Part shown: one piece after another, positions 1 to 7,831 of the stretch
Layout: every line of letters starts with the position of its first letter
Numbering within the stretch: the stretch's first letter is position 1
Source of the DNA: Duganella fentianensis
Lineage (GTDB): Bacteria > Pseudomonadota > Gammaproteobacteria > Burkholderiales > Burkholderiaceae_D
Direction: 5' to 3'
DNA length: 64,000 nucleotides
NCBI RefSeq assembly: GCF_009857835.1
Contig: NZ_WWCL01000001.1
Location: 62,001 to 126,000, forward strand
Position numbers and translations under genes: made by a program
Notes under the pieces: generated by a model
What the model was told of the DNA's origin: nothing
Databases searched by the model: none
The model's input: only the letters and a program-made list of their open reading frames with translations

Positions 1-25
1 TGGGATCGACGGGAGTGCGGCATGA
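1..25 (+). CDS. possible 3' end of the upstream livG-like gene (partial)
   Basis: One frame through the first bases ends in a TGA at 23-25 that overlaps the livF start as ATGA, the usual coupling in liv operons, where the LivG ATPase gene precedes livF. Only seven codons are visible, so identity rests on position alone. A second frame would end at 27-29. Confidence 0.35.
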
Positions 26-747
26 GTGAACCCTTATTGAAACTGAGCGGGGTACACACCCATATCGAGCAATACCATATTCTGCATGGGGTGGATCTGG
101 TGGTGCCGCGCGGTGAACTGACTGTGCTGCTGGGCCGTAACGGCGCCGGCAAGAGCACTACGCTGCGGACCATTATGGGGCTGTGGCGTGCTTCGGCCGG
201 AAGCGTGCAGTTCGACGGACGCGAACTGGCCGGTATGGAGACGCCCGATATTGCGCGGCGGGGCATTGCCTATATTCCCGAGAACATGGGCATCTTCGCC
301 CAGCTTACCGTGCAGGAGCATTTGCAACTGGCCTGCCGCAGCGGCAAGCCCGATGCGGCGCGGCTGGACTGGATCTTCGGTATCTTCCCCGCGCTGAAGC
401 GCTTCTGGCACCAGCCGGCCGGTACGCTGTCCGGTGGACAGAAGCAGATGGTGGCGATTGCGCGTGCCATCATCGAGCCGCGCCGATTGATACTGGTGGA
501 CGAGCCGACCAAGGGGCTGGCGCCGGCCATCATCGACCATCTGGCCGAAGCGTTTGTGCAGCTCAAGGCCAGCGCCACTACCATCCTGCTGGTGGAGCAG
601 AACTTCGGCTTCGTAGCGCGGCTCGGTGATTCCGTAGCCGTGATGGATGGCGGCGTGATCGTGCACAGCGGCCGCATGGCCGATCTGGCAGCCGATCAGG
701 ATTTGCAAACCCGTTTGCTGGGGCTCTCGCTCGCAGCGCATCAATAG
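22..747 (+). CDS. livF: branched-chain amino-acid ABC transporter ATPase LivF
   Basis: Cytoplasmic ATP-hydrolysing subunit of a high-affinity branched-chain amino-acid (or amide/urea-like) importer. The 241-residue protein has Walker A GRNGAGKST near residues 38-46, the ABC signature LSGGQKQ, Walker B LILVDEP and the switch His region LLVEQN. The short length and the phrase RGIAYIPE are typical of LivF rather than LivG. A GGGAG ribosome site lies just before the ATG. The livH permease starts 11 bases after its stop, so the genes form one operon. The substrate cannot be told from the ATPase; the binding protein gene is outside the window. Confidence 0.92.
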   Translation: MSEPLLKLSGVHTHIEQYHILHGVDLVVPRGELTVLLGRNGAGKSTTLRTIMGLWRASAGSVQFDGRELAGMETPDIARRGIAYIPENMGIFAQLTVQEHLQLACRSGKPDAARLDWIFGIFPALKRFWHQPAGTLSGGQKQMVAIARAIIEPRRLILVDEPTKGLAPAIIDHLAEAFVQLKASATTILLVEQNFGFVARLGDSVAVMDGGVIVHSGRMADLAADQDLQTRLLGLSLAAHQ

Positions 748-758
748 AGAGGAACACG

Positions 759-1781
759 ATGACGGCTATGCCTCCTGCCGCGACAGCGGCCGAGATGATG
801 TTGCCGCGTAAGCGAGTCGACTACCAGCCATGGTATGTGCTGGCGGTGATACTGGCGCTCACATGGCTGTGGGTGGGCGACAGCGCCACGTGGCTGACGC
901 TGACCGTGGCCGGTCTGGCCATGGGTATGCTGCTGTTTATCATGGCCAGCGGCCTGACCATGGTATTCGGCCTGATGGGCGTGATGAACTTCGGCCATGG
1001 CGCTTTTATCACCGTGGGCGCTTACGCTGCCACGCTGGTGCTGCTGCGCCTGGGCGACTGGCTGCAGGCCGATGCCATCGGCCTCAATGCTGCCGCGCTG
1101 GGGCTAGCGTTGCTCGCTGCGGTAGCCGTGACGGCGGCGCTGGGCTGGGTTTATGAACGGCTGATTATCCGCCCCGTGTATGGCAATGCGCTGATGCAGA
1201 TCCTGATTACCTTCGGTGCCGCTACCGTGCTGCAGGAACTGGTGACGGCCATCTGGGGCGCCGAGCTGATTCCGCTGACGCGTCCCGCTGCGTTCGATGG
1301 CGCATGGGTGCTCGGCGATGCGGTGATCGAGAAATTCCGCGTGCTGTGCGCGGCGGCTGGCCTGCTGGTGTTCGTCGCCATGATGCTGATCCTGCACGGC
1401 ACCCGCATCGGCTTGCTGGTACGTGCCGGTGTGGCGAATGGCGAAATGGTGCAGGCGCTGGGCTATCGCGTGCGTACGCTGTTTGTCGGCGTAAGCGTGG
1501 CCGGTGCGGCGCTGGCCGGCATGGGCGGCGTGCTGTGGGGGCTGTACCGTCAGGAGCTGACCACCAGCATAGGTGCCAGCAGTCTGGTGTCCATTCTGAT
1601 CGTCATCATCATTGGCGGCATGGGTTCCGTCGGCGGCTGCTTCCTTGCTTCGCTGCTGGTGGCGCTGGCCAGTAACTACGTGGGCTTCCTCGCACCCAAG
1701 GCAGCGTTGCTGTCCGAAGTGGGGCTGATGCTGGTGGTGCTGGCATGGCGTCCGCGCGGGCTGTATCCGCTTACACATTGA
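759..1781 (+). CDS. livH: branched-chain amino-acid ABC transporter permease LivH
   Basis: Inner-membrane permease of the Liv importer, 340 residues, rich in hydrophobic segments. It carries the family region GLTMVFGLMGVMNFGHGAF near residues 65-85 and a glycine-rich cytoplasmic loop IIIGGMGSVGG that contacts the ATPases. The first 30 residues (Met, Pro and Ala rich, then MMLPRKRVDYQPW) form a hydrophilic N-terminal extension. A GAGAGGAA ribosome site precedes the ATG. It lies between livF and livM in the same direction. Substrate specificity is not visible from the permease. Confidence 0.92.
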   Translation: MTAMPPAATAAEMMLPRKRVDYQPWYVLAVILALTWLWVGDSATWLTLTVAGLAMGMLLFIMASGLTMVFGLMGVMNFGHGAFITVGAYAATLVLLRLGDWLQADAIGLNAAALGLALLAAVAVTAALGWVYERLIIRPVYGNALMQILITFGAATVLQELVTAIWGAELIPLTRPAAFDGAWVLGDAVIEKFRVLCAAAGLLVFVAMMLILHGTRIGLLVRAGVANGEMVQALGYRVRTLFVGVSVAGAALAGMGGVLWGLYRQELTTSIGASSLVSILIVIIIGGMGSVGGCFLASLLVALASNYVGFLAPKAALLSEVGLMLVVLAWRPRGLYPLTH

Positions 1782-1814
1782 CTTTGCATTGACTGTGCAT
1801 TGAGATCGACGACT

Positions 1815-2918
1815 ATGAGCATCCATCTGCTTTCGAATGAACTGCCGCGCAGCCGCCGCCTCAGCGTGGCGCTGGTGGCGATTGTGCTGCTGCTGGCACT
1901 GGCGCCTTTCCTGTTCCCCGGTGCACGCGCCATCAATGCGGCGGCCACCATCTGCATTTTCGTGGTGCTGACGGCTTCCTATGATCTGATGCTGGGATAT
2001 ACGGGGATTATCTCGTTTGCACACACCATGTTTTACGGCGTGGGTGCTTACGGCGTGGGGCTGGCGCTGCTGCATCGCGGCCCCAGTTTTAGCTCCGTGC
2101 TGATCGGGCTGGGCGCGGCCATGCTGGTGTCGCTGGCGCTGGCCTTGCTGATCGGCGTGTTCTCGCTGCGCGTGCAGGCCATCTTCTATGCCATGGTGAC
2201 GCTGGCCATCGCTAGCTGCGTGAGCGTGATGACCAGCCAGTTCCCTGAGTGGACAGGCGGCGACGATGGTCTGACCATCCCTGTGCCTGAATTACTGAGC
2301 CCTGCGTTCCGCCTGCTGGAAGAACCGCTGTTCGATAAGGTCATCAACGGCAAGGTGATTACTTACTACCTGCTGTTCGTGGTGGCGCTGCTGGCTTTCC
2401 TGCTGATGCTGCGCATCGTCGCTTCGCCGTTCGGGCGGGTGCTGCAGGCGATCCGCGAAAACGAGTTCCGCGCCGAAGCCATCGGCTATCACACGGCGGC
2501 CTACCGCACGCTGGGCAGTGTGCTGGGCGCGCTCGGTGCCACGCTGGCCGGCGCCATGCTGGTGCTGTGGCTGCGCTATCTGGGGCCGGATACCACGCTG
2601 TCGTTCGCCATCATGCTGAACGTGCTGCTGATTACCTTTATCGGCGGGCGCGGTACGCTGTATGGCGCGGTGCTCGGCAGTGCGCTGTACATCGTGGCGC
2701 AAACCTATCTGATCGATCTGATGAAATGGGCCAGCGGTGCGCTGGTGCAGGGGGCGGCGGCGCAGGCCGGTTCCTCGCTGGAGCCGGTGCTGGCCTTGCT
2801 GGCGCGGCTGGTGCATGCCGACCGCTGGTCGCTGTGGATGGGGGTATTGCTGGTGCTGTCGGTGTATTACTTCCCGACGGGGATAGTCGGACGCTTGCGC
2901 GCCCGACGTGCGGCTTGA
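1815..2918 (+). CDS. livM: branched-chain amino-acid ABC transporter permease LivM
   Basis: Second permease of the Liv importer, paired with LivH. From the ATG at 1815 the protein has 367 residues; an in-frame TTG at 1800 would add five, but the ATG is preferred. Family hallmarks are SYDLMLGYTGIISFAHTMFYGVGAY near the N terminus, the loop AIRENEFRAEAIGYHTAAYRTL (ATPase contact) and FIGGRGTLYGAVLG towards the C terminus. It is the last gene of the operon; the next gene, a 38-residue ORF, faces it from the opposite strand. Confidence 0.92.
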   Translation: MSIHLLSNELPRSRRLSVALVAIVLLLALAPFLFPGARAINAAATICIFVVLTASYDLMLGYTGIISFAHTMFYGVGAYGVGLALLHRGPSFSSVLIGLGAAMLVSLALALLIGVFSLRVQAIFYAMVTLAIASCVSVMTSQFPEWTGGDDGLTIPVPELLSPAFRLLEEPLFDKVINGKVITYYLLFVVALLAFLLMLRIVASPFGRVLQAIRENEFRAEAIGYHTAAYRTLGSVLGALGATLAGAMLVLWLRYLGPDTTLSFAIMLNVLLITFIGGRGTLYGAVLGSALYIVAQTYLIDLMKWASGALVQGAAAQAGSSLEPVLALLARLVHADRWSLWMGVLLVLSVYYFPTGIVGRLRARRAA

Positions 2919-2939
2919 GCTGGCCGGGGAGCGGCCGGA

Positions 2940-3056
2940 TTAAACGCGGATCAGGACGGCAGCCACAGTGGCGGCCACGCCCAGCAATACAAAGGCGGCG
3001 CCAGCCATAACCGGCGTCACGCGGCGCGAGACGGTGGGGATCTTCTTGATGGGCAT
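2940..3056 (-). CDS. 38-residue single-span membrane protein
   Basis: A small ORF with ATG at 3056 and TAA at 2940-2942. It is preceded by a strong AGAGGAG ribosome site with seven-base spacing. The product begins MPIKKIPTVSRRVTP (four to five basic residues) and continues as an uninterrupted hydrophobic stretch of about 20 Ala/Val/Leu/Gly residues, ending LIRV. It would sit as one transmembrane helix with the basic end in the cytoplasm. The family is not recognised. It converges on livM and diverges from the amino-acid permease at 3287. The ribosome site plus membrane design make it likely to be real. Confidence 0.6.
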   Translation of the reverse strand: MPIKKIPTVSRRVTPVMAGAAFVLLGVAATVAAVLIRV

Positions 3057-3237
3057 GGCGGGCTCCTCTGAACAGGTAAAAAGTGACTGTAGATTAACGG
3101 TTGTATTGCTGCCAATCTAGACATTACGCTGTATCAAAAGTAAGCAGGTGTAACCGCCAGCGCACAGTGTTGGTGCGGGATAAATGTGAGTTGTTTTTTA
3201 ACACACACAAACTTTAGGGCAGCGGGCTGGAACAGCC

Positions 3238-3243
3238 TATAAT
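3238..3243 (+). promoter_or_regulatory. -10 box candidate for the amino-acid permease
   Basis: A consensus TATAAT lies 44 bases before the start of the permease gene. No good -35 hexamer sits 16-18 bases upstream, so the promoter may depend on an activator or be weak. Confidence 0.45.
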
Positions 3244-3286
3244 CGCTAAGTTTTTTGCCCGAATATATATCCCACAAGGAATGCCT

Positions 3287-4762
3287 GTGAACCAAACGCT
3301 GGTCCAGAAACTGACCCGTACCAAGCCGGTCAGCCATCACCAAGAAACTGCTCCTACCAGTAGCAATAGTCTGCACCGTTCGATCGGCCTGTTTCCCCTC
3401 ACCATGATCGGGGTTGGTGCCACCATCGGCACGGGGATTTTCTTCACCATGGTGGAAGCCGTGCCCAAGGCCGGTCCATCGGTGATTCTGTCCTTCCTGA
3501 TCGCCGCGATTACGGCTGGTCTGACCGCGCTGTGCTATGCCGAACTGTCGTTCCGCATTCCCGCTTCCGGTTCTTCCTATTCCTTCGCCTACGCGACTGT
3601 GGGTGAGTTCCTCGCCTTCATCATGGCGGCCTGTCTGCTGCTCGAATACGGGCTGGCGGCCAGTGCCACGGCGATAGGCTGGTCCGATTATCTGAACAAC
3701 TTCCTCAATAATGCCTTCGGCTGGCATATAGCCGAGGTGCTGCGGTCGCCGATGATTGTATCCACGCCCAAGGGCATAGAAATACATAGCGGCAATATCA
3801 ACCTGCCGCCCATGCTGCTGGTGAGCCTGTGCTGCTTCCTGCTGATACGCGGTGCGAAAGAATCGGCCACGACCAACGCCATCATGGTTCTGATTAAACT
3901 GGCGATCCTGATTTTCTTCGTCGTGATTGCGTTCTCCGGCTTTGATATCAACAACTTCCATCCTTTCTTCAGCCCGGATAATGGCGTGCATTACACCGGC
4001 ATGGCTGGTGTGACGGCGGCTGCCGCGACCGTGTTCTTCTCGTTTATCGGTCTCGATACGGTGGCGACGGCCGGCGAAGAAGTGCGCGATCCCAAGCGCA
4101 ATGTGCCTATCGGTATTCTGGCCGCGCTCGGTATCGTGACGCTGTTCTATATGCTGGTGGCTGTAGCGGCCATGGGCGCCCAGCCGGCCTCCAAGTTCGC
4201 CGGTCAGGAAGCGGGGCTGGCTGTGATCCTGCAAAACGTGACGGGCAAGACCTGGCCTGCGCTGGTGCTGTCGGCCGGTGCCGTGATTTCCGTGTTCAGC
4301 GTGACGCTGGTGACTATCTATGGCCAGACGCGGATTCTGTATGCGATTTCCAAGGATGGCCTGATTTCGCCATCGTTCAACAAGGTCAGCGCCCGCACGG
4401 GTTCGCCGGTGCGCAATACGCTGATCGTGTGTACCGTGGTGGGGCTGGTTGCCGGCTTTGTTGATGCCACCTTCCTGTGGGATATGGTCAGCATGGGTAC
4501 GCTGACGGCCTTCATCGTGGTCTCGCTGGCCGTGCCGGTGATGCGCCGCCGCGCTGAGCAAGCGGGAGAGCCAGCCGTAGCGGGCTTCCGTGTGCCGTTC
4601 GGTCCGTATGTGGTGCCCGGCCTGAGTATCGGCGCCTGCCTGTATCTGATGTTCGGCCTATCGATGACCACCTACACCATCTTCGTGATCTGGATGAGCG
4701 CCGCCATCGTGACCTACCTGCTGTACGGCATGCGCCATTCGCGCCTGAACAAAGCCGCATAG
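3287..4762 (+). CDS. APC-family amino-acid permease (cationic amino-acid transporter type)
   Basis: Inner-membrane amino-acid transporter of the APC superfamily, about 491 residues with 12 or more hydrophobic segments. The first helix has the APC substrate-site motif GVGATIGTGIFF, followed by GPSVILSFLIAAITAGLTAL and CYAELSFRIPASGSSYSFAY, as in YhdG/YfnA-type CAT transporters. An ATG at 3281 directly abuts the AAGGA ribosome site, while the GTG at 3287 is spaced six bases from it, so GTG is the likelier start. The substrate (Arg/Lys/His or broad) is not decided by sequence. It is monocistronic, closed by the hairpin at 4786-4829. Confidence 0.88.
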   Translation: MNQTLVQKLTRTKPVSHHQETAPTSSNSLHRSIGLFPLTMIGVGATIGTGIFFTMVEAVPKAGPSVILSFLIAAITAGLTALCYAELSFRIPASGSSYSFAYATVGEFLAFIMAACLLLEYGLAASATAIGWSDYLNNFLNNAFGWHIAEVLRSPMIVSTPKGIEIHSGNINLPPMLLVSLCCFLLIRGAKESATTNAIMVLIKLAILIFFVVIAFSGFDINNFHPFFSPDNGVHYTGMAGVTAAAATVFFSFIGLDTVATAGEEVRDPKRNVPIGILAALGIVTLFYMLVAVAAMGAQPASKFAGQEAGLAVILQNVTGKTWPALVLSAGAVISVFSVTLVTIYGQTRILYAISKDGLISPSFNKVSARTGSPVRNTLIVCTVVGLVAGFVDATFLWDMVSMGTLTAFIVVSLAVPVMRRRAEQAGEPAVAGFRVPFGPYVVPGLSIGACLYLMFGLSMTTYTIFVIWMSAAIVTYLLYGMRHSRLNKAA

Positions 4763-4785
4763 ATCGTTCGCTGGCGAAGTAGCAA

Positions 4786-4829
4786 AAACAGAAAAGCCGT
4801 TCAGCTCAAACTGAACGGCTTTTCTGTTT
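4786..4829. terminator. bidirectional intrinsic terminator
   Basis: A perfect 19-bp inverted repeat with a 6-base loop. The stem contains AAAAGCCGTTCAG and is A-rich at one foot and T-rich at the other, so it can stop transcription of the permease on plus and of the two small genes on minus. Confidence 0.85.
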
Positions 4830-4861
4830 GCGGGGCCGGCAGGCAAGGGCCGGCGTGGCGA

Positions 4862-4957
4862 TTACTGTTCGTTTTGTGGCTCGGCGCCCAGGTAGAGGCG
4901 CAGCAGCAGGCCGGACAGAGCGATGGCAGCAGGCAGATTCTCGATGATGGTCAGCAT
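4862..4957 (-). CDS. 31-residue hydrophobic small protein
   Basis: ATG at 4957, TAA at 4862-4864, with GGAGA at good spacing upstream. The product MLTIIENLPAAIALSGLLLR is followed by LYLGAEPQNEQ: a short hydrophobic helix with a charged polar tail. The family is not recognised. It lies 28 bases after the 79-residue gene on the same strand, and both are bounded by the terminator at 4786-4829, so the pair is probably cotranscribed. The length is too short for homology to be judged by eye; the case rests on the ribosome site and operon position. Confidence 0.5.
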   Translation of the reverse strand: MLTIIENLPAAIALSGLLLRLYLGAEPQNEQ

Positions 4958-4985
4958 AGTCTTCTCCGTAGTGAATTAACTTCAA

Positions 4986-5225
4986 TTAACCGCGCGACGC
5001 CATGAAGCGCAACTCGGCCGACAGGTTGGGGGAATGGCGCTCGCAATCCTGAGCCAGGCTGTGCAGCCATGCGTTCGAGACTGGCTGCTCGGCCACCGTT
5101 TCGACTGCGGCGCTACGCGGCTTCACAGCCAGCAGGGCGGCCAGCAACTGGCGTGCAGCGGCGGCTACGTTGCTCAGATAACTGGTGTCAGAGAATTCGG
5201 TGTAGGTCAGTTTGCTCGTGCTCAT
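4986..5225 (-). CDS. 79-residue hypothetical protein
   Basis: Start taken at the ATG at 5225, which has GGAG six bases upstream; a further ATG at 5237 lacks a site. The product is soluble, with an Ala/Leu-rich helix (SNVAAAARQLLAALLAV) in the middle and a C-terminal part rich in His, Cys and acidic residues (WLHSLAQDCERHSPN). No family is recognised. It leads a two-gene unit with the 31-residue protein. A small regulatory or stress protein restricted to this lineage is possible, but nothing in the sequence shows a function. Confidence 0.6.
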   Translation of the reverse strand: MSTSKLTYTEFSDTSYLSNVAAAARQLLAALLAVKPRSAAVETVAEQPVSNAWLHSLAQDCERHSPNLSAELRFMASRG

Positions 5226-5450
5226 GATTAGCTCCATATCTTCGTTTGTTGCAGTGCAGTATGGGCCTAGTTCAGTAATAAATAAACTTTTGATTTATGA
5301 TACTCGGCATACATAAAGCATATAACTACCCTGTTTTCCCTATGAAAAAGTAGTGCTGCAAAGCCACATTTAAAGTGGAAATATTTTTTCAGGCGCCGCG
5401 CCCTGCAGGTATGATTGCTGCCGGATTGGCAATAAATCGACGGGAGAATG

Positions 5451-6818
5451 ATGTCTTTACGCACCAAACTCATGCTGGCACTGCTGCTCACGGGACTGGC
5501 TTCCGTGGCCATGGTGGGCGGGCTGGCCTCTTACGGCTTGGGCAAAAAGGTCGATATCATCCGGCGCCAGAGCGCCGCCGAGCATTTCTACAGCGCAGTG
5601 AGTGATTACTTACATCCTTACGGCAGCTGGCAGGCGGCCAATCAGGCCGAACCTTTTGATCACTATATGCGGCGCATCCGTCCCGCGCCGGACGATCGTT
5701 TGCCACCGCCGGACGAGGGTATCGCCGGACGCGAACATCTGCCCGCTGCGCCACCGGGCGTCGAGCACGCGCGGCGCGGCCCGCCGCCTGATGCGATAAG
5801 GGATAGACGGGGTCCACCGCCGCCGCGCAGCGATGGCGATACGCCTTACCACTTCATATTGGCCGATCAGGATTTCACCGTGCTGCTGGGTGCTGGCGTG
5901 TACCGGCCCGGCGAGCCGCTGCCGGAAGCGGCGCGGCGTGATGCGCGTGCCGTGGAGGTCAACGGCAAGGTCGCTGCCTATATTTCGCCGGAAGGCGTGC
6001 TGACGCCAAGTCGGGAAGAGCAGCAGTATCTGGATGCCATGTACGATGCGCTGTGGGCGGGCGTCAGCGGCGCCGCCTTGCTGGCGCTGGCGCTCGGCGT
6101 GCTGTTTAGCCGAGGCCTGAGCCGTCAGCTACGGCATCTGATCGCTGCCGTGCGCGCCATCCAGCAAGGCACACTGCGCCAGAACGTGCCGGTGGAGGGG
6201 CGCGACGAAGTGGCTCTGCTGGCACGGGCCTTCAATGAAATGAGTGCGGAACTGGCGCAGAGCCATGAAGCTTTGCAGGCATCGCACCGTACCATCAGCT
6301 CGCAGGCCGAACAGCTGCGCGAACTCAGTGTGCGTGATGCGCTGACGGGGCTGCACAACCGGCGCTTTTTCGACGAGCAGGCGGCCAGCCTGTATCGCCA
6401 CGCGGTGCGCTACCAGCGGCCATTCAGCATGGTGATAGCCGATATCGATTTCTTCAAACGGATTAACGACCAGCTGACCCACGCTACCGGCGATGCCGTG
6501 CTGCGCGCGGTGGGCGAAATCTTCCGCACCCATATGCGCGAGAGTGATCTGGTGGCGCGCTACGGTGGCGAAGAATTTGTCATGGCCTTCCCTGAAACCA
6601 GTCTGGCGCAGGCGGCGGTGTTGTGCGACAAGCTGCGTGAGCTGATAGCGGGACATCCGTGGCAGCAGGTGCACCCGCAACTGGCGGTGACGATCAGCAT
6701 AGGCGTGGCAGCCGATCTGCAGGCGGGCAGCGCGGAAGCCATGCTGCAGCAGGCTGATGCCCAGCTATACCGCGCCAAGCAGGACGGCCGTAACCGCGTT
6801 TGCTCGCTCGCTGCCTGA
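5451..6818 (+). CDS. membrane-bound diguanylate cyclase with periplasmic sensor, HAMP and GGDEF domains
   Basis: Makes cyclic di-GMP from two GTP. Order: transmembrane helix at residues 7-30; a periplasmic sensor of about 160 residues with a Pro/Arg-rich insert (around 80-125); a second helix near 205-225; HAMP linker; short coiled coil; GGDEF domain from about residue 295. The catalytic motif is GGEEF at about 372-376 and an RESD inhibitory I-site lies five residues before it, so the enzyme should be active and product-inhibited. Two ATGs are adjacent; the second is better spaced from GGGAG. No partner genes adjoin it; the signal sensed is unknown. Confidence 0.9.
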   Translation: MSLRTKLMLALLLTGLASVAMVGGLASYGLGKKVDIIRRQSAAEHFYSAVSDYLHPYGSWQAANQAEPFDHYMRRIRPAPDDRLPPPDEGIAGREHLPAAPPGVEHARRGPPPDAIRDRRGPPPPRSDGDTPYHFILADQDFTVLLGAGVYRPGEPLPEAARRDARAVEVNGKVAAYISPEGVLTPSREEQQYLDAMYDALWAGVSGAALLALALGVLFSRGLSRQLRHLIAAVRAIQQGTLRQNVPVEGRDEVALLARAFNEMSAELAQSHEALQASHRTISSQAEQLRELSVRDALTGLHNRRFFDEQAASLYRHAVRYQRPFSMVIADIDFFKRINDQLTHATGDAVLRAVGEIFRTHMRESDLVARYGGEEFVMAFPETSLAQAAVLCDKLRELIAGHPWQQVHPQLAVTISIGVAADLQAGSAEAMLQQADAQLYRAKQDGRNRVCSLAA

Positions 6819-6827
6819 AGTGCCCCG

Positions 6828-6864
6828 TTGCCCGACCTGACACCTGCACTTTGCCCGACCTGAC
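6828..6864. repeat. 14-bp direct repeat between convergent genes
   Basis: The 14-mer TTGCCCGACCTGAC occurs at 6828-6841 and again at 6851-6864, in the gap between the cyclase stop and the exporter stop. No function is evident. Confidence 0.6.
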
Positions 6865-6871
6865 CCCGGAT

Positions 6872-7786
6872 TTAGGACTTGAGCCAGCGGCCGCCGAACA
6901 TGGTGCACAGCATGGAGGCGACGATCAGGGCGATACCGGCCCACTGCCAGCCCGTGATGACATCGCCCAGCGCGAGCATGCCGGCCGCGATACCGACCAC
7001 CGGCACGCCTAGACTGAAAGGCGCGACGCGGTTGACGGGGTGGCGCTTGAGCAGGCGGGTCCACATGGCGTAGCCGAGGATGGTGGCCATCCAGCCCAGA
7101 TAGGCGGCTGACAGCCAGGTTGCCGGCGGCGCCTGCAGCCAGTGCCAGCGCGTCTCCGGCGGATCGAACGCCAGCGTGAGGCCGATGAAGGGCAGGATGG
7201 GCACGAGGCTGCACCACACCATGAAGTTCACCACATCGAACTGCGGCGTGTGGTGCTGGGCGCGGCGAACCACGATGTTGGAGGCGGCCCACATGGCGGC
7301 AGCCGACAGGCACAGCACGAATCCTGCAGCATTGGTGCCACCGGCATGGCCGCTACCCAGATAATTCATGGCGAAGCAGATCAGTCCCAGCGCGGCCAGC
7401 AGCAGGCCGTATTTGAGGGCGCGGCTGGCGCGTTCGCGCAGCAGGGCAAAACCGAAGAAGGCGGTGAAGAAGACTTGCGTCTGCAGGATCACCGAGGCCA
7501 GTGCGGCCGACATGCCGACCCGCAGCGACAGGAACAGCAGCCCGAACTGGCCCACGCCCTGACACAGGCCGTAGGCGATGATCCAGCGCGCCGGCATTTT
7601 CGGCGGGCGCAGGAACAGGATCAGCGGCAGCACGGCGAAGATGTAGCGCGCTGCACCGAGCTGGAACGGTGTGAGGTCGCGCAGACCTATCTTCATGGCG
7701 ACGAAATTGGTGCCCCAGATGAGGACGACGAGCAGGGCCGATAACAGGTCGTTACGGCTAAAGGAAGCGGGCGTTGCAGCAGTCAT
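6872..7786 (-). CDS. EamA-family drug/metabolite exporter
   Basis: Ten-helix inner-membrane transporter of the DMT superfamily made of two EamA repeats, 304 residues from the ATG at 7786 (a TTG at 7813 would add nine). The N-terminal repeat shows LVVLIWGTNFVAMKIGL and the second begins near AAAMWAASNIVVRRA. The motif ending the second repeat, PVVGIAAGMLALGD, is typical of RhaT/EamA members such as the O-acetylserine/cysteine exporter. Substrate cannot be assigned. It faces the cyclase gene and is followed upstream by the FUSC gene in the same direction. Confidence 0.85.
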   Translation of the reverse strand: MTAATPASFSRNDLLSALLVVLIWGTNFVAMKIGLRDLTPFQLGAARYIFAVLPLILFLRPPKMPARWIIAYGLCQGVGQFGLLFLSLRVGMSAALASVILQTQVFFTAFFGFALLRERASRALKYGLLLAALGLICFAMNYLGSGHAGGTNAAGFVLCLSAAAMWAASNIVVRRAQHHTPQFDVVNFMVWCSLVPILPFIGLTLAFDPPETRWHWLQAPPATWLSAAYLGWMATILGYAMWTRLLKRHPVNRVAPFSLGVPVVGIAAGMLALGDVITGWQWAGIALIVASMLCTMFGGRWLKS

Positions 7787-7831
7787 GCAACCAATAGTAA
7801 CAGCCTGGCGCAATCTCTGCTGGCGACAGCC

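Noticed and set aside
5238..5450. AT-rich region before the cyclase as a regulatory RNA
   Set aside because: No stable stem or conserved pattern could be seen; it is most simply a promoter area.
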